64,000 nucleotides of DNA, from NCBI GenBank assembly GCA_027943335.1, contig BSBK01006035.1, positions 226,001-290,000 of the forward strand, read 5' to 3'. Source of the DNA: Chamaecyparis obtusa. Its lineage: Eukaryota > Streptophyta > Pinopsida > Cupressales > Cupressaceae. A program made the translations under genes and the position numbers. How positions within the stretch are numbered: position 1 is the stretch's first letter; each line of letters opens with the position of its first letter. Under the pieces are notes generated by a model. It was not told the origin of the DNA and made no database searches. It worked only from the letters and a program-made list of their open reading frames with translations. Below, one piece after another: positions 11,881-23,044 of this stretch.

Positions 11881-13264
11881 TGATGCAGAGCATCCCAAGA
11901 AGATAAAGGGATCACAAAAATTGATCCATGAAGACCTTAATTTAATTTAATTGGGCCATTAGTGCCTTCATACCATGTTTTTTGTAAAAATTGCCATGAT
12001 AAGGCAAAGAGCACCCCACAAGGGTCACCCTGTAGTTAAAATGTTGATCTTTTTAGTTTTTGCATGGGAGTGTGTGTGAGGAGTGAGTTAATAGTTATAA
12101 GGTCACAAAATAAGACCATTGGGCTAAGAGTTTTTGGTGGTTGTCAAGTTGACAACTTTGTTTTGTCACTTGGAAACATTTTACATGCTTTGGAGAATTG
12201 CATGTTTTGGAAGGAGTTAGTTAGGTTTTGAAAAAGGGTTTTTTAGCATAGGGTGTGTGTGTGAAAGGGGAGAGGCTCTCAAGAAAGTGGAGGAGAGAAA
12301 GAATGAAATAGATCTAGTTTTTTTTGTTGGAACTTTTAGATAGCCATGTACGGTTGTAGCAGAGCTTTGAAAATGTAAACAAGTTTCCATTTTAATCTAG
12401 TTTTATTGTCATTTTGTTTATTGTTTAAAGACTCCAGTTGTGGAGTGGCATTATCTATTCATTTTTGTATGATCCATTTGGGATTATAACTCCTTGGAAA
12501 TATTTCTTGTGTAGTTATGGTTGATGTCTAGACTGTGACAATGCGTGAACTATCATGGAGAGTTTGATCAAACAAGAACATCCAAGTTGATGGAGTCTTG
12601 TATAACCACATTACTTAATGGTTTAGGCATGTTAGATGTTGTGGAGGTGTAATGTATTAATTTCATGTAGGTACAAAGCAAGGAGAGTATGCATATCCTC
12701 GGACAGTTAACATGCAAATGGAAAATGCATTGAATAACTATCTCAGAAAAAAATACCCTCAGTACGGGGACCATATCTCCCTAATGCACCATTGGATTTT
12801 GATGAGATTTAAACATGTTTTTATAAACCTAATTGTGCCCATTATCACTAGAGAGATTGAGAAGTTATAGTCTTCTTCAAATTTATTCACCTCTGTGTGT
12901 GGGTCTATCTAGAAGACAACAAGGAGGAGAATTTTTTTTTTTGTTTGCGGAGTTTTGTTTAGTGGATTGTCAATAGTATTTGTTGTGGGTGTAGGATCTT
13001 TGATGATGGAGTAAGGTCTCTCATTGGTTTTTGATAATGAGGGTTGAATCATGGAACTATATTTGAGCATTTCTATTGGTGTGGAACTAAGTGGAAGGAG
13101 TCTTGAAGAAGACTAGGATCATGACCTTGGTTGGTTTTGAAATTGGAATGGATCTTAGCTTTGATGCATGAGTGAAGAAGGGTTTGAGGGACCTAAGAAG
13201 AAAATAGTAAGTTGTAGCCTATTTGGAGCCACCAAATAGAAGTAACCCACTTTCCTTTGCATCA
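11881..13264 (+). repeat. E2 5' LTR
   Basis: 1384 bases, TG...CA, matching 14206-15596 along its whole length with scattered substitutions and small indels. It is preceded by target copy GGGAG and followed by tat and then the primer site. Confidence 0.9.
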
Positions 13265-13267
13265 TAT

Positions 13268-13280
13268 TGGTATCAGAGCT
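13268..13280 (+). promoter_or_regulatory. E2 primer-binding site, initiator tRNA-Met type
   Basis: TGGTATCAGAGCT is the classic plant primer site complementary to the 3' end of initiator tRNA-Met. It starts 3 bases after the LTR end, the normal spacing. Confidence 0.9.
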
Positions 13281-13302
13281 AGCAAGTAGATCCTTGCTAA
13301 AG

Positions 13303-14208
13303 ATGGAGTTGTATGGTGTATTCAAGGAGTACATGGATTCTGAAAGAAAGAAAAGAGAAGAAGCAAAGAGAAAGAAGAAGGAAGAAGCAAGAAAGAATGA
13401 AAATTTGACAAGACAAGCCATAGAAGAGATCAAAATCCTAAGGAAAGCATTAGAGGCAAATGAATCTAGCAGACAATAAATCAAGAAGGAGTTGCAAGAG
13501 CTCATGGAGCAAGAGAGGAAGGATGAACTCTTACACAAAGAGCTATTACACAAACCACAACAAGAGGAAAAAAAACTTGTTGAGCAGTCATCTATGGAAG
13601 AGAAGAGTGATCAGAAGATGGTGGTGAAGGAACCTAAGTGTCTAAGGGTTCATGAAGATGCCAAGAAGGTGTCATAATGTGTTACTCATGAAGGCAACAA
13701 ATGTGTGATTCCAGAGGAGAAGTTACTGCAAGAAGTTCATTGTAAGGAGTCAGTACAAGTTGGGGAAGGTACTAAGAAAGTAAGTCCTCAAGGACTTGAT
13801 GAGAAAGAACTCTTAGAGGAAGATTTGGAAGCCATTGGTAAAGAATGGAAATATAAGTTTGGAGCAACAGTAGCATGCTTAGGACAAAGGCACAAAGAAC
13901 ACTTGGATACCTTCATGAATGCAACACTGATATCAGAGAAAGAAACTACGAAGGACCTTATAGCAAGCATTGGTCATGAGAAGACCACAATGACTACATT
14001 TCCTCCAAGCATGGAGAGCTCACATGCTGAAGTAATGATAGTTGTGTTTTTTTACTCCTTTGTGTTTGATTGCAGGTACATTGTTTATTTGGTTGGTGGA
14101 GATACTCTTGCTGCAGGTCCTCCACAAATAGTGGCTCCAAATTGGAAGACTAGAAAGAGGGCCATTGAATCCATGGGACTTGGATTCTTCCCCACCCTGG
14201 GACTATGA
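13303..14208 (+). pseudogene. E2 coiled-coil protein, two in-frame stops
   Basis: One + frame starts with ATG at 13303 (MELYGVFKEYMDSER) and runs about 300 codons, interrupted only by TAA codons near 13477 and 13675. Residues 8-60 are strongly charged and heptad-like (runs of Lys, Arg and Glu such as KKREEAKRKKKEEARK), so a coiled coil is likely. The middle is Glu/Lys-rich and the end carries a small hydrophobic block. The final stop TGA is made by the first three bases of the 3' LTR. I see no gag core, zinc knuckle or enzyme motif. A structural or RNA-binding role in a non-autonomous particle is possible, but I do not recognise the family. Confidence 0.6.
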
Positions 14209-15596
14209 TACAGAGCATCCCAAGAAGATAAAGGGGTTACAAAAATTGATCCATGAAGACCTTAATTTAATGTAATTGGGCCATTAGTGCCTTCATACCA
14301 TGTTTTTTTGTAAAAGTTGCCATGATAAGGCAAAGAGCACCCTACAAGGGTAACCCTGTAGTTAAAATGTTGATCTTTTTAGTTTTTGCATGGGAGTGTG
14401 TGTGAGGAGTGAGTTAATAGTTATAAGGTCACAAAATAAGACCATTGGGCTGAGAGTTTTCGGTGGTTGTCAAGTTGACAACTTTGTTTTGTCACTTGGA
14501 AACATTTTACATGTTTTGGAGAATTGCATGTTTTGGAAGGAATTAGTTAGCTTTTGAAAAAGGGGGTTTTAGCATAGGGTGTGTGTATGAAAGGGGAGAG
14601 TATCTTGAGAAAATGGAAGAGAGAAAGAATGAAATAGATCTGGTTTTTTTTGTTGGAACTTTTAGACAACCATGTACGGCTGTAGCAAAGCTTTGAAAAT
14701 GTAAACAACAAGTTTCCATTTTAATCAAGTTTTGTTGTCATTTTATTTATTTTTTGAAGAATCCATTTGTGGAGTGGCATTCTATTTTCATTTTTGTATG
14801 ATCCAGTTGGGATTAGAACTCCTTGGAAATATTGCTTGTGTAGTTATGGTTGTTGTCTAGACTGTGACAATGTGTGAACTGTCATGGACAGTTTGATCAA
14901 ATAAGAACATCCAAGTTGATGGAGTCTTGTATAACCACATTACTTCATGGTATAGGCATATTAGATGTTTTGGAGGTGTAATGTATTGATTTCATGTAGG
15001 TAAAAAGCAAGGAGAGTATCCATATCCTTGGACAGTTAACATGCAAATGGAAAATGCATTGAATAATTGTCTCAGAAAACAATACCCTTAGTATGGGGAC
15101 CATATCTCCCTAATCCACCATTGGATTTTGATGAGATTTAAATATGTTTTTCTAAACCTAATTGTTCCCATCCTCATCAGAGAGATTGAGATGTTATATT
15201 CTTATTCAAAAGTTATTCACCTCTGTGTGTGGGTCTATCTAGAAGACAACAAGGAGGTGAATTTTTGTTTTTTTGTTTGCATAGTTTTTTTTAGTGGATT
15301 GTCAATAGTATTTGTTGTGGGTGTAGGCTCTTTGATGATGGAGTAAGGGCTCTCATTGGTGTCTAATAATGAGAGTTGAAGCATGGAACCATATTTGAGC
15401 ATTTCTATTGGTGTGGAGCTAAGTGGAAGGAGTCTTGAAGAAGACTAGGATCATGACCTTGGTTGGTTTTGAAATTCGAATGGATCTTAGCTTTGATGCA
15501 TGAGTGAAGAAGGGTTTGAGGGACCTAAGAAGAAAACAATAATTTGTACCCTATTTGGAGCCACCAAATAGAATTAACCCACTTTCCTCTACATTA
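14206..15596 (+). repeat. E2 3' LTR
   Basis: 1391 bases, matching 11881-13264. It ends acatta where the 5' copy ends gcatca, so the terminal CA has mutated to TA. The target copy GGGAG follows at 15597. The polypurine tract expected just before it is weak (ccctgggacta). Confidence 0.9.
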
Positions 15597-15601
15597 GGGA
15601 G

Positions 15602-15714
15602 TACCAATACTGAGGAGGCTACCTAGACCAAAGGTGATAGTGCAACAAAAAAGAGGGGATTCATCCTCAAGGCCAAGAAGATACCAAGATGACATAGAGA
15701 GAATAGGATTATAG
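15602..15714 (+). pseudogene. PMD gene, 3' end after E2
   Basis: Joining 11880 directly to 15602 gives an uninterrupted frame to a TAG at 15712-15714. The tail is basic (RPKVIVQQKRGD, then SSSRPRRYQDD), fitting a nuclear, DNA- or RNA-binding carboxyl end. The continuity of this frame is the evidence that E2 landed in coding sequence. Confidence 0.6.
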
Positions 15715-17499
15715 AAGAATATCTCTTCTGCAAAAGAACATTTCTAATAGACATTTCATACATCATATTGATCCTATGGGCCTTAGTATATACAGACACC
15801 TTGATGTTTGTACTCTGATAAATTTTTTGACATATATTCATGAGATACAACTACTTTATGATGCTTTTATATGAGATAGATACTTATATACATGATTTTA
15901 TTTTCAATGCATTTTTTTGTACTTTCTTGCATTTTATCATCAGATGATAGCTCTTATGTAATGTTTGGCTGCTTATACATGAATGCAATGTTTTTTTATT
16001 TTTCTACTTTTTAAAATATAGTATATACATGTGTGTCATGGATGCAATAATTTTTTTGTAATTTTCTACTTTTATGAATGCATGAATGCAAGATGCACTT
16101 ATTTTTTTTGTGTACAAGAGCACCGACCAAGGCAAATATGAGGACTGACAAAAGAAGTGTTAGAAAAAGGAAACAATTAGATGGAGTGTTAGTAAGAGAT
16201 GAATATTGATTTCCTAAAGTGTATTTATGTTGCAAGAGCTTTATTTTTTATATAAAAAAATAGATGTGGCGCATCATGGCACAATATGCCAGAGCGATAA
16301 TGTGATCCTTTTGCGTAAGACATGATGCAGATAGAAAATGATCTTATCCACCTTGAAGCATATGGATGACATGCCCCAAAATTTCATGAGAACATCCAAC
16401 ATGTAGAAGATAAATTTAAAAAAAATGATCATGAACCATCCCAACCACTCTCATAAATCAATTAATATCATCGAGTAGCATAGGAACATGACCAAAAATA
16501 AAATCAATAAAAGATAAAACACTCATTGAAACATGTGAGCCAAAAACCATTTTGATTTTATTATTACTTTCTTTTTTGTGCCTGGTTTGATAAGTTGTTA
16601 TTGATTGACCAATTGAAAGTTTGGATGATTGATAGATAGATAGATTGATGATGATATATTGATTGGTTGAAAGATTGAACAAGTCCAATTAGATTGAGTG
16701 TTGGATCAAATAATTCATATCAACATTTGTTAAAACTTAATTTCTTTTCAAGCGCATTTTTATGAGTCTTCAATTGATGTCTACATGCATGTTGGTTGTG
16801 TTGCAAAAGGAAGATGAATATGTACAAATTTATTGCAGATTTAAAGAAATTTTGTAGTTTTTAGAGTTTTTTGAAGCATGTGATTTTTTTGTGTTTAATT
16901 TCTTCAGGACTTTTTACAATTTTTAGGATTTCTTCATGACTTTATCTAATTTTTACTGATTTTCTTAGTACATTTTATGATTTTTAGAGATTTTTTCATG
17001 ATGTTATCTGATTTTTAATGATTTTTTCAACTTCATATTCAAATTTTAATAATTTTTCCATGACTTTTGATTATTTTTAAGTGTTTTTTCTAGGACCTTT
17101 TATGATTTTTATAGTCTTTATTTAGGATCATGGTTGATTTTTAGGTTTTTTTTCATGTCATTATTTGATTTTTGGGATATTTTTTCAGGTCATTAAGTAT
17201 TTACATGTTGTTATCTCCAATTAAATAAAGCAAGTGATCCATAGACCTACCATGTTTAGAGACTTGCCCCCAGTTCAAATTCAAATTTGAGTAATGCAAG
17301 ATATATACCACTGGACAGAACATAGACTATATACAAAGGCCAAGGATGAGACAAATATTGACTGGTTACATCCAGGAAATGACAAAGACTATCAACTAAT
17401 TACATGCCATAAAAAGGCACTAGGATTGATTCATGGCGAAGGATATGGTCAAGGAAAACACTGATAAAGATCAAATAGAGTCAAGATAGATGCTAGAAA
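15715..17499. other. Non-coding AT-rich sequence, partly 3' region of element F
   Basis: No coding sequence is recognisable. The + strand is strongly T-rich from 16840 to 17195 (a separate repeat entry). On the minus strand this is an A-rich tract downstream of the F integrase, like the A-rich tract after integrase in element C. No LTR of F could be matched here. Confidence 0.45.
16850..17195. repeat. Degenerate T-rich minisatellite
   Basis: About eight loose copies of a 35-45 base unit built around tttttcatgac, ttatctgattttta and gattttt. Copies are diverged and of uneven length. Confidence 0.6.
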
Positions 17500-17892
17500 A
17501 ATAACTTACTATTGTGATGCCTATTTGCCAAGTTTTCACCATGGTACTTTCCCAAAGCGCTTATTTGCTAGGTTTTCACTTTTGGACAAAATTTCTCTCT
17601 TTATTTCTATTTTTGCATGCCAAGATGCACGTTTACCAAGTTTTCATCAATAAAACCCTTTTTTATTTTTATTTTTCATTTCTTTTTCAAATTTAAATGT
17701 CTTTTTTAAAATTATTTTGTTCTTTTTTCAGGATCATGTGTAATACTTGCAGAGGTGCATGTTGCTCACTACTTCTGAAAATGGTTCTCCCTCTAGTGTT
17801 GCAAGCTAATAAAATCCAAAACCATATGTTGTAGTGACTATGTAGGGTATTTCCTAGTTTGGTTCAAATTTGTCATGCTTCTCTCATTGTTG

Positions 17893-18760
17893 TTAAGTCT
17901 TGTAGTTCATCTTCAAAACCAAATCTCCAATCTCAAAATGACGACCTTTGAATTTCTTGTCATAGATCATTTTGAGATGGTTCTGGTATTCTTGCAAATG
18001 GATTAAGGTGTCTTGTCTCCACTCATCTAGAATTTCAAGTTCATGGAGTCTAGACACTTTTTCTTGTTCATCATATATTATATACTGCAATGATACTCTT
18101 AGTGATGGAATTTTGACCTCAAGAGGTAAAATTACCTCAACACTATAAACCAAAGAGTATGGTGTGGCACTAGCGGGGTTGTGGATTCTAGTTTTGTAGG
18201 CCCAAAGAGCTAGATTTAATTGTAGTTGCCAGTCTCAGCTAGTGTCATTGACAATATTTTGGAGAATCTTGACTATTGTCTTATTTGATGCCTCATCTTG
18301 GCCATTGCCTTGTGGATAATAAATACTGGAAAATCCATTACGAATCTTGGATTTATCACAAAGCTCTTTAACATCTTTATGTTGGAATGGGATACCATGA
18401 TCAGTGATGATAGCCAAAGGAAATCCATAGCAACGTATGATATAATTTAGAATAAATTTTGAGATCTATTTTCCAATGATATAAGTCATAGGGATGGCCC
18501 CAACCCATTTGGTGAAATATTTAGTAGCAGTTATAATATTCTTGTGGCCATTTGAATAAAGTGGAGTGATCTTCCCTATGAGATCAAATTCTCATTGAGA
18601 AAAATGCCATGGAGAGCTAACTGGTTGAAGACCTTGTGTCAGGACGTGAATTAAATTTCCATGTATCTGACATTTGTAACACCTCTTTGCAAAGCTATGT
18701 GTATCTTTCTCAATGGTGGGCCACTAGTAGCTAGATCTTACCAAATTTTTTGAAAGACTT
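17893..18760 (-). pseudogene. F integrase, fragmented
   Basis: Minus-strand pieces show the zinc-binding end with CYKCQIHG (about 18680), the core with TDHGIPF (18400) and IYYPQGNGQDEASNK (about 18330-18280), and the C-terminal part with IPSLRVSLQ and FEIGDLVLK (18153-17893). The second catalytic Asp and the Glu of the DDE triad are present. Integrase would join the DNA copy to the genome. Several stops and at least two frame changes prevent a full-length product. Confidence 0.8.
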
Positions 18761-19259
18761 AACACATTGAAATGACCTCCACACATACCATCATGGACCT
18801 CATGTAAAGTAGTTTCATCTTCTCATAAATCAAGGCATCTAAAGAGGGTTTTGTCAAATGATCTCTTGTAAAGGGTATCACCAATGATGAAAAATATATC
18901 AACTTGTCAAATTTGGGATCAACGTCATTCTTAGATAGGTTAGGGGGTAGGATTTGGCCATTTAGGTAATTGTAAATATCTTGATACCATGGGGAATCAA
19001 GACCAAAAATTTACCACACAAGCTCATATTGCATAATTTTGAATGTAGGGATTAGTAATTGCTCCACTAGAAATTCACAATGTTCTTCATTTTGTGGCAT
19101 GTTAATCATGGAAGAAATAGTTTCCATAACATTTGTCTTCTTATTATACACCTTGGGAATTTGTTGAAATTTGATTGTAACAAATTTAGACTTTAGGAAG
19201 TCATTCAGCTACTTGTAGGGTAGAAATTTATCATCTTTAGTTTCATAGTCATCATTAAC

Positions 19260-19640
19260 TTGGCGGATGACTAACTAGGAATCACCATACACTTTTAAAT
19301 GCTGATTTTTTCATTGAATTGCTAGCTTGAGTCCATTGGCTAGAGACTCATATTTGACAATATTGTTGGTACATTCAAATGCTATCCTACATGATTTTTG
19401 TATGCCATTGCCTTATGGAGTGACAAACATGATTCTTTCTCCTGATCCATTTCTGGTATGTGAACCATCAAAGTAGAGTTATCATTCATTAGATATTACA
19501 AAGGTGAAGATTGATTCATTTGGAAAATCTGATAGCAAAGGATGGTCATCTTGGACTGGTGCCTCTTTAAGATGATCAACTATTACCTGGCCCCTGATTT
19601 CTTTTCAGTCTACATATTATATATCAAATTTAGATAATTT
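19260..19640 (-). pseudogene. F archaeal-like RNase H domain, decayed
   Basis: The minus strand reads LYFDGSHTRNGSGE, then NNIVKYESLANGLKLAIQ, then VYGDS*LVIRQVNDD. The FDGS and GDS catalytic signatures are kept. The middle catalytic Glu position reads Lys (NNIVK for NNIVE), and a stop replaces Gln after GDS. Just upstream, LAKWVMKLSKFDI and GQVIVDHL join it to the end of the first RNase H. This second RNase H is a mark of the Tat lineage. Confidence 0.7.
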
Positions 19641-20479
19641 CATTACCCATTTGGCCAAGCATCTTGTAATTAGGGTGCAAAGTGTATGATTTTTTAGTAC
19701 GCAAATGTTCCCAAATTAATTTCTTATGTTAGTTCAATCAGTAATGTTGACTTTTATCTTTATGGGGGTATGTCCAATCTTCCATCCCTAGTGCCTTAGA
19801 GAGGTTTTCACCCTCGAATAGGTCCTTTATTTTTACTTTTTTAGTTTAATGGCACCTTTCAGTTTTCACTAGAAGACCTAATCTTTTTTATTTTTTATTT
19901 TTTATCTTTATTTTCAATTTTGCGACTCAAAGATGGAGTTGACTCCCCAAAATATGTTATGGAATCAAGGTCAATGATGGATAATAATTTATAATTTCCA
20001 CATGGCATTCCTTCTTGTACCTTGAAAAAATATACTATTTCTTTATCATTTTCAAAGTGATCCAAGCTCGGTGGTCCTTGTTGATCCCAATCTATCAGTT
20101 TAGGGTATACTAAGGAGATTTCATCATCAACATTACATATTTTATGGGAGTCACATGTAAGGGAATAGATATAAATATTGGTTTCATCAGTGTCACTGGC
20201 TTCATCCTTGGAAGCATCATGGTTAGGATCCCAAAAAGTTTCGATTCAGGCTTGAGGATAGGTTTTAGGAGGAGGGGGTATCATTAACATGTTTATCTTT
20301 AATGGGAAAGTCATTAGGGTCGTCAAAGACATGGTAAAGTTCATATGGGCTGGAAGAATAGGAATTCCATTTCTAGTCATTGAAATCAATAGTTTTAGGA
20401 TGGGTATCCTTAGATGCCTAGTCATCATTAAAAGCATTCGTATTTTTACATAAGCTCAACTTAGTAGTCAAAGAGATGA

Positions 20480-20640
20480 TTTGCAATGGTTTAAATCTAA
20501 GTCCCAAATTAGGAGATCATCATTGTGTAGTAATAGGCTCAATAATTACTTTTTTTTATGTGCCTAGATCACTACAACCATCATATCCTATTTACTGCAT
20601 AATTGTGAACCTTGGTCCATACTTTTCAACATGTATTTGT
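20480..20640 (-). pseudogene. F G-patch-like block
   Basis: The minus strand shows YGPRFTIMQ*IGYDGCSDLG followed by KKVIIEPI and LGLRF. The glycine spacing and the final LGL-aromatic resemble a G-patch (aromatic-Gly, GxG-LG, then PI/PL, then GLG-aromatic). It lies between protease and the RT deletion, the same place as in C and A, and is much eroded by stops. Confidence 0.45.
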
Positions 20641-20773
20641 GCAAGTTGTTATTCTTATTCATCTTTGTGTATCCATGTGATGTATTTTCATAGACATGTT
20701 ATTCATGAAATCCTCCTCATATTGTAAATGTGGTAGAGGGATCATATTGGATAGTGATCTTTGATTGTTTTCT

Positions 20774-21851
20774 CTATAGTAGTTGCAGTTTTCCATAAGT
20801 CTTTGGGGAAAGAGGTAATTTCCCAATATGAAAGGCTTGAGCCATCGAATATTCTTTGCAAACTTTGTCTTCAATCTTCAATTTTCTCTTGTACATTTTA
20901 GTAAGGGTGGTTGCATCAATGTACTTAGAGGAATTGGTTGATGTTGCTTCACTATTTGCAAGTACTTGTTGTGTAGGAGTGTCTTTCAGATTGGTACAAA
21001 ATTGAAAGGGATTGGGGTCTCCTAGGATAGTGATTTCCACTCCATTATGAGAAAACTTCAGGCATTGGTGATAATTAGATGGGACTGCTTTCATAGCATG
21101 GATCCAAGGGCATCCCAAGATTATTTTGTAAGGAAGATCTAGGTCCAAGACTTGTAAAAATATATTTTTAATAGCTAGACCAACTCTAATAGGAAATACA
21201 ATGACTCCTTTGGAAGGATGTTTAGTGCCATCATATGCTTTGATTATAATTTTCTTATATGGATTAATATCAACTTTAGTGTAACCAAGACCTGTGATAA
21301 CTCCCAAAGCGCATATATTAAGTCCCGCTCCTCCATCTATCATGACTTGTCTAACTTTACAAGTATGGACAAAAATTTCAAGGTGTAAGGGATCATTGTG
21401 ACCAAGTCTATCTCGAGAGATATCATTCAATGAGAAGGTAACATGTTATGATTTGGAAAAATTCCCTATCATGGCCTGAAACTGGGCAACATCAATGTCA
21501 TAAGGTACAATGGATTTTTTTAAAGCTTTATATCAAGGAATTATTATGTTAAGGGGACATACACAACAATTCAAGAATGGAAATCTGTGCTAGGGTTTTA
21601 CCAAGCTGGTCAACAAGTTTATACTCAGTCAAGACTTTGGGTCTACGAGGTTCTCTAGGCATAGTAATCTTATTAAAGTGAGCAGTGATTGCACATTGAG
21701 GATTCTTGTCTTTAAAGGTAATAGTGGACACATGTGCATCTAACTCATAAAAACAATTTATGATATAATCATAGCTAGTCATAGTATAATTGGCATTGGA
21801 CTTCAAATTTAAATTTGAACTAGATGTTTTTCCTTTTCCATGATTAATCAA
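20774..21851 (-). pseudogene. F aspartic protease region
   Basis: On the minus strand, YKLVDQLGKTLAQISILELL (about 21615-21560) is the conserved block ahead of plant Tat proteases. The protease follows at 21430-20774, with MIDGGAGLNICAL as the active-site Asp-Gly-Gly motif, then KAYDGTKHPSKGVIVFPIRVG and IILGCPWIHAMKAVPSNYHQ as the second conserved block. It would cut the polyprotein. The 218-codon open piece is intact, but frames differ on either side. Confidence 0.8.
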
Positions 21852-21899
21852 TGGGTCTTTAAAAATGGTATGATCAGTATTGGAAGAAACATGTAGGAG

Positions 21900-23044
21900 G
21901 TTCTACTTCAATTAGGCCATGATCAATGAGATCTTGCATCAAGTGCTTCAATTGAGAATGAGAATTTGTTTTGTGACCTTTGGATCGATGATAGTCACAA
22001 TATTTATTGTCATCCCATCAAGGGGGTTTTAGTACTAGCTCATTTCTGATCTCAGGTAATTGAATAAAATTGTTTTGAAGAAATCTTCGCAATAAATAAT
22101 CAATTGGTTCACCTAATGGTGTGAACTACCTTGGAGGTTGATCCTTATTTCTTGGAGGTCGACGTTGTCTAGTTTGTTATGTATCATTCATTGTTTGCAC
22201 TTGAGGTGGTGCTTGAGTAAATATTTGTATATTTTTAGTATTAGGTCCTTTAATAATAATCTTTTTGTATGTTGTATTGACCATTTGTGCATCAAAAACA
22301 CCATCATTTGTAACATTTTTATTCCAAGACCAAAATTTTAATTTTTTATTTGAAGTGCTCGCATTGTTATTCTCTTTATTAATCTTGAGTACACCTTTTC
22401 GGATAAGAGATTATTTAATACTAATTCCTTTTCTCATGATCTTATAAATTGTGCTTGGGCTTTTAATTTTTATTTCATACATCATCTCTGGTACACGATT
22501 CTCAATGAATAAACATACTTGTTCTTTTAGGATGTAAAATAGACATTGACTTACAAGATTTCTCCAATGCAACAAGAATGTCATAATTGATTCTCCTATC
22601 TTTTGTTTGGTTGTGCATAAATATGTTAATGTAATCTCATTTGATATGTTGAAAGAAAAATGAGATATAAACTTGTCTACTAGCTCATTCCAAGACTTTA
22701 TGTTTCTAGGTAACTTAGAGTACCATTCCATGGCTTGTCCACCAAGAATGCGAGGGAAAAAGATGCATGATATATGTGTTATCATAATTTAATTCAATGC
22801 AAAAGGTATAGAATTATTTGATATGATCAATTGGGTTACCTTTCCCTCTATATTTCTTGAATTTAGGTACTTCAAAATTTCTCAAAAAAGGAGGCATATA
22901 CAAACTCTTATCAAATGGATTAGGACATAAGTCATGTTGTGTATAAGGTTTCTTCTTACATTTGATTTCCAATGCATTAAATTGTTTTGTCAGTTGCTTG
23001 AGTTGTTGTGTCATCTCATCATTAGATAATGAATCCATATACAT
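21900..23044 (-). pseudogene. F gag core and zinc knuckle
   Basis: Two open pieces in different frames, 23044-22814 (DKSLYMPPFLRNFEVPKFKK) and 22785-22411 (ILGGQAMEWYSKLPRNIKSW), form the gag core. Near 22000 the zinc finger reads YCDYHRSKGHKTNSHSQLKH. Its last zinc ligand, normally Cys, is His, whereas element C has lost the first Cys and kept the last. The fold would bind genomic RNA in the particle. One frameshift lies between 22785 and 22814. Confidence 0.75.

Larger units (their letters stand above)
11881..15596 (+). mobile_element. E2: small non-autonomous LTR retrotransposon
   Basis: Complete structure: 5' LTR 11881-13264, an initiator-Met primer site at 13268 after a 3-base spacer, a 941-base interior, 3' LTR 14206-15596, and the perfect 5-bp target duplication GGGAG at 11876-11880 and 15597-15601. 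The LTRs begin TGATGC/TGATAC and end in CA (TA in the 3' copy). The interior has no enzyme genes, only one coiled-coil reading frame. E2 sits inside the PMD gene, whose frame is continuous once E2 and one target copy are set aside. Confidence 0.9.

Noticed and set aside
14031..14076. Possible GT-AG intron near the end of the E2 frame
   Set aside because: About 45 bases is too short for a plant intron, and the frame is open through it.
15715..17500. Search for a 3' LTR of element F, and 24703-26500 for its 5' LTR
   Set aside because: No shared sequence between the two regions was visible, so no LTR is called.
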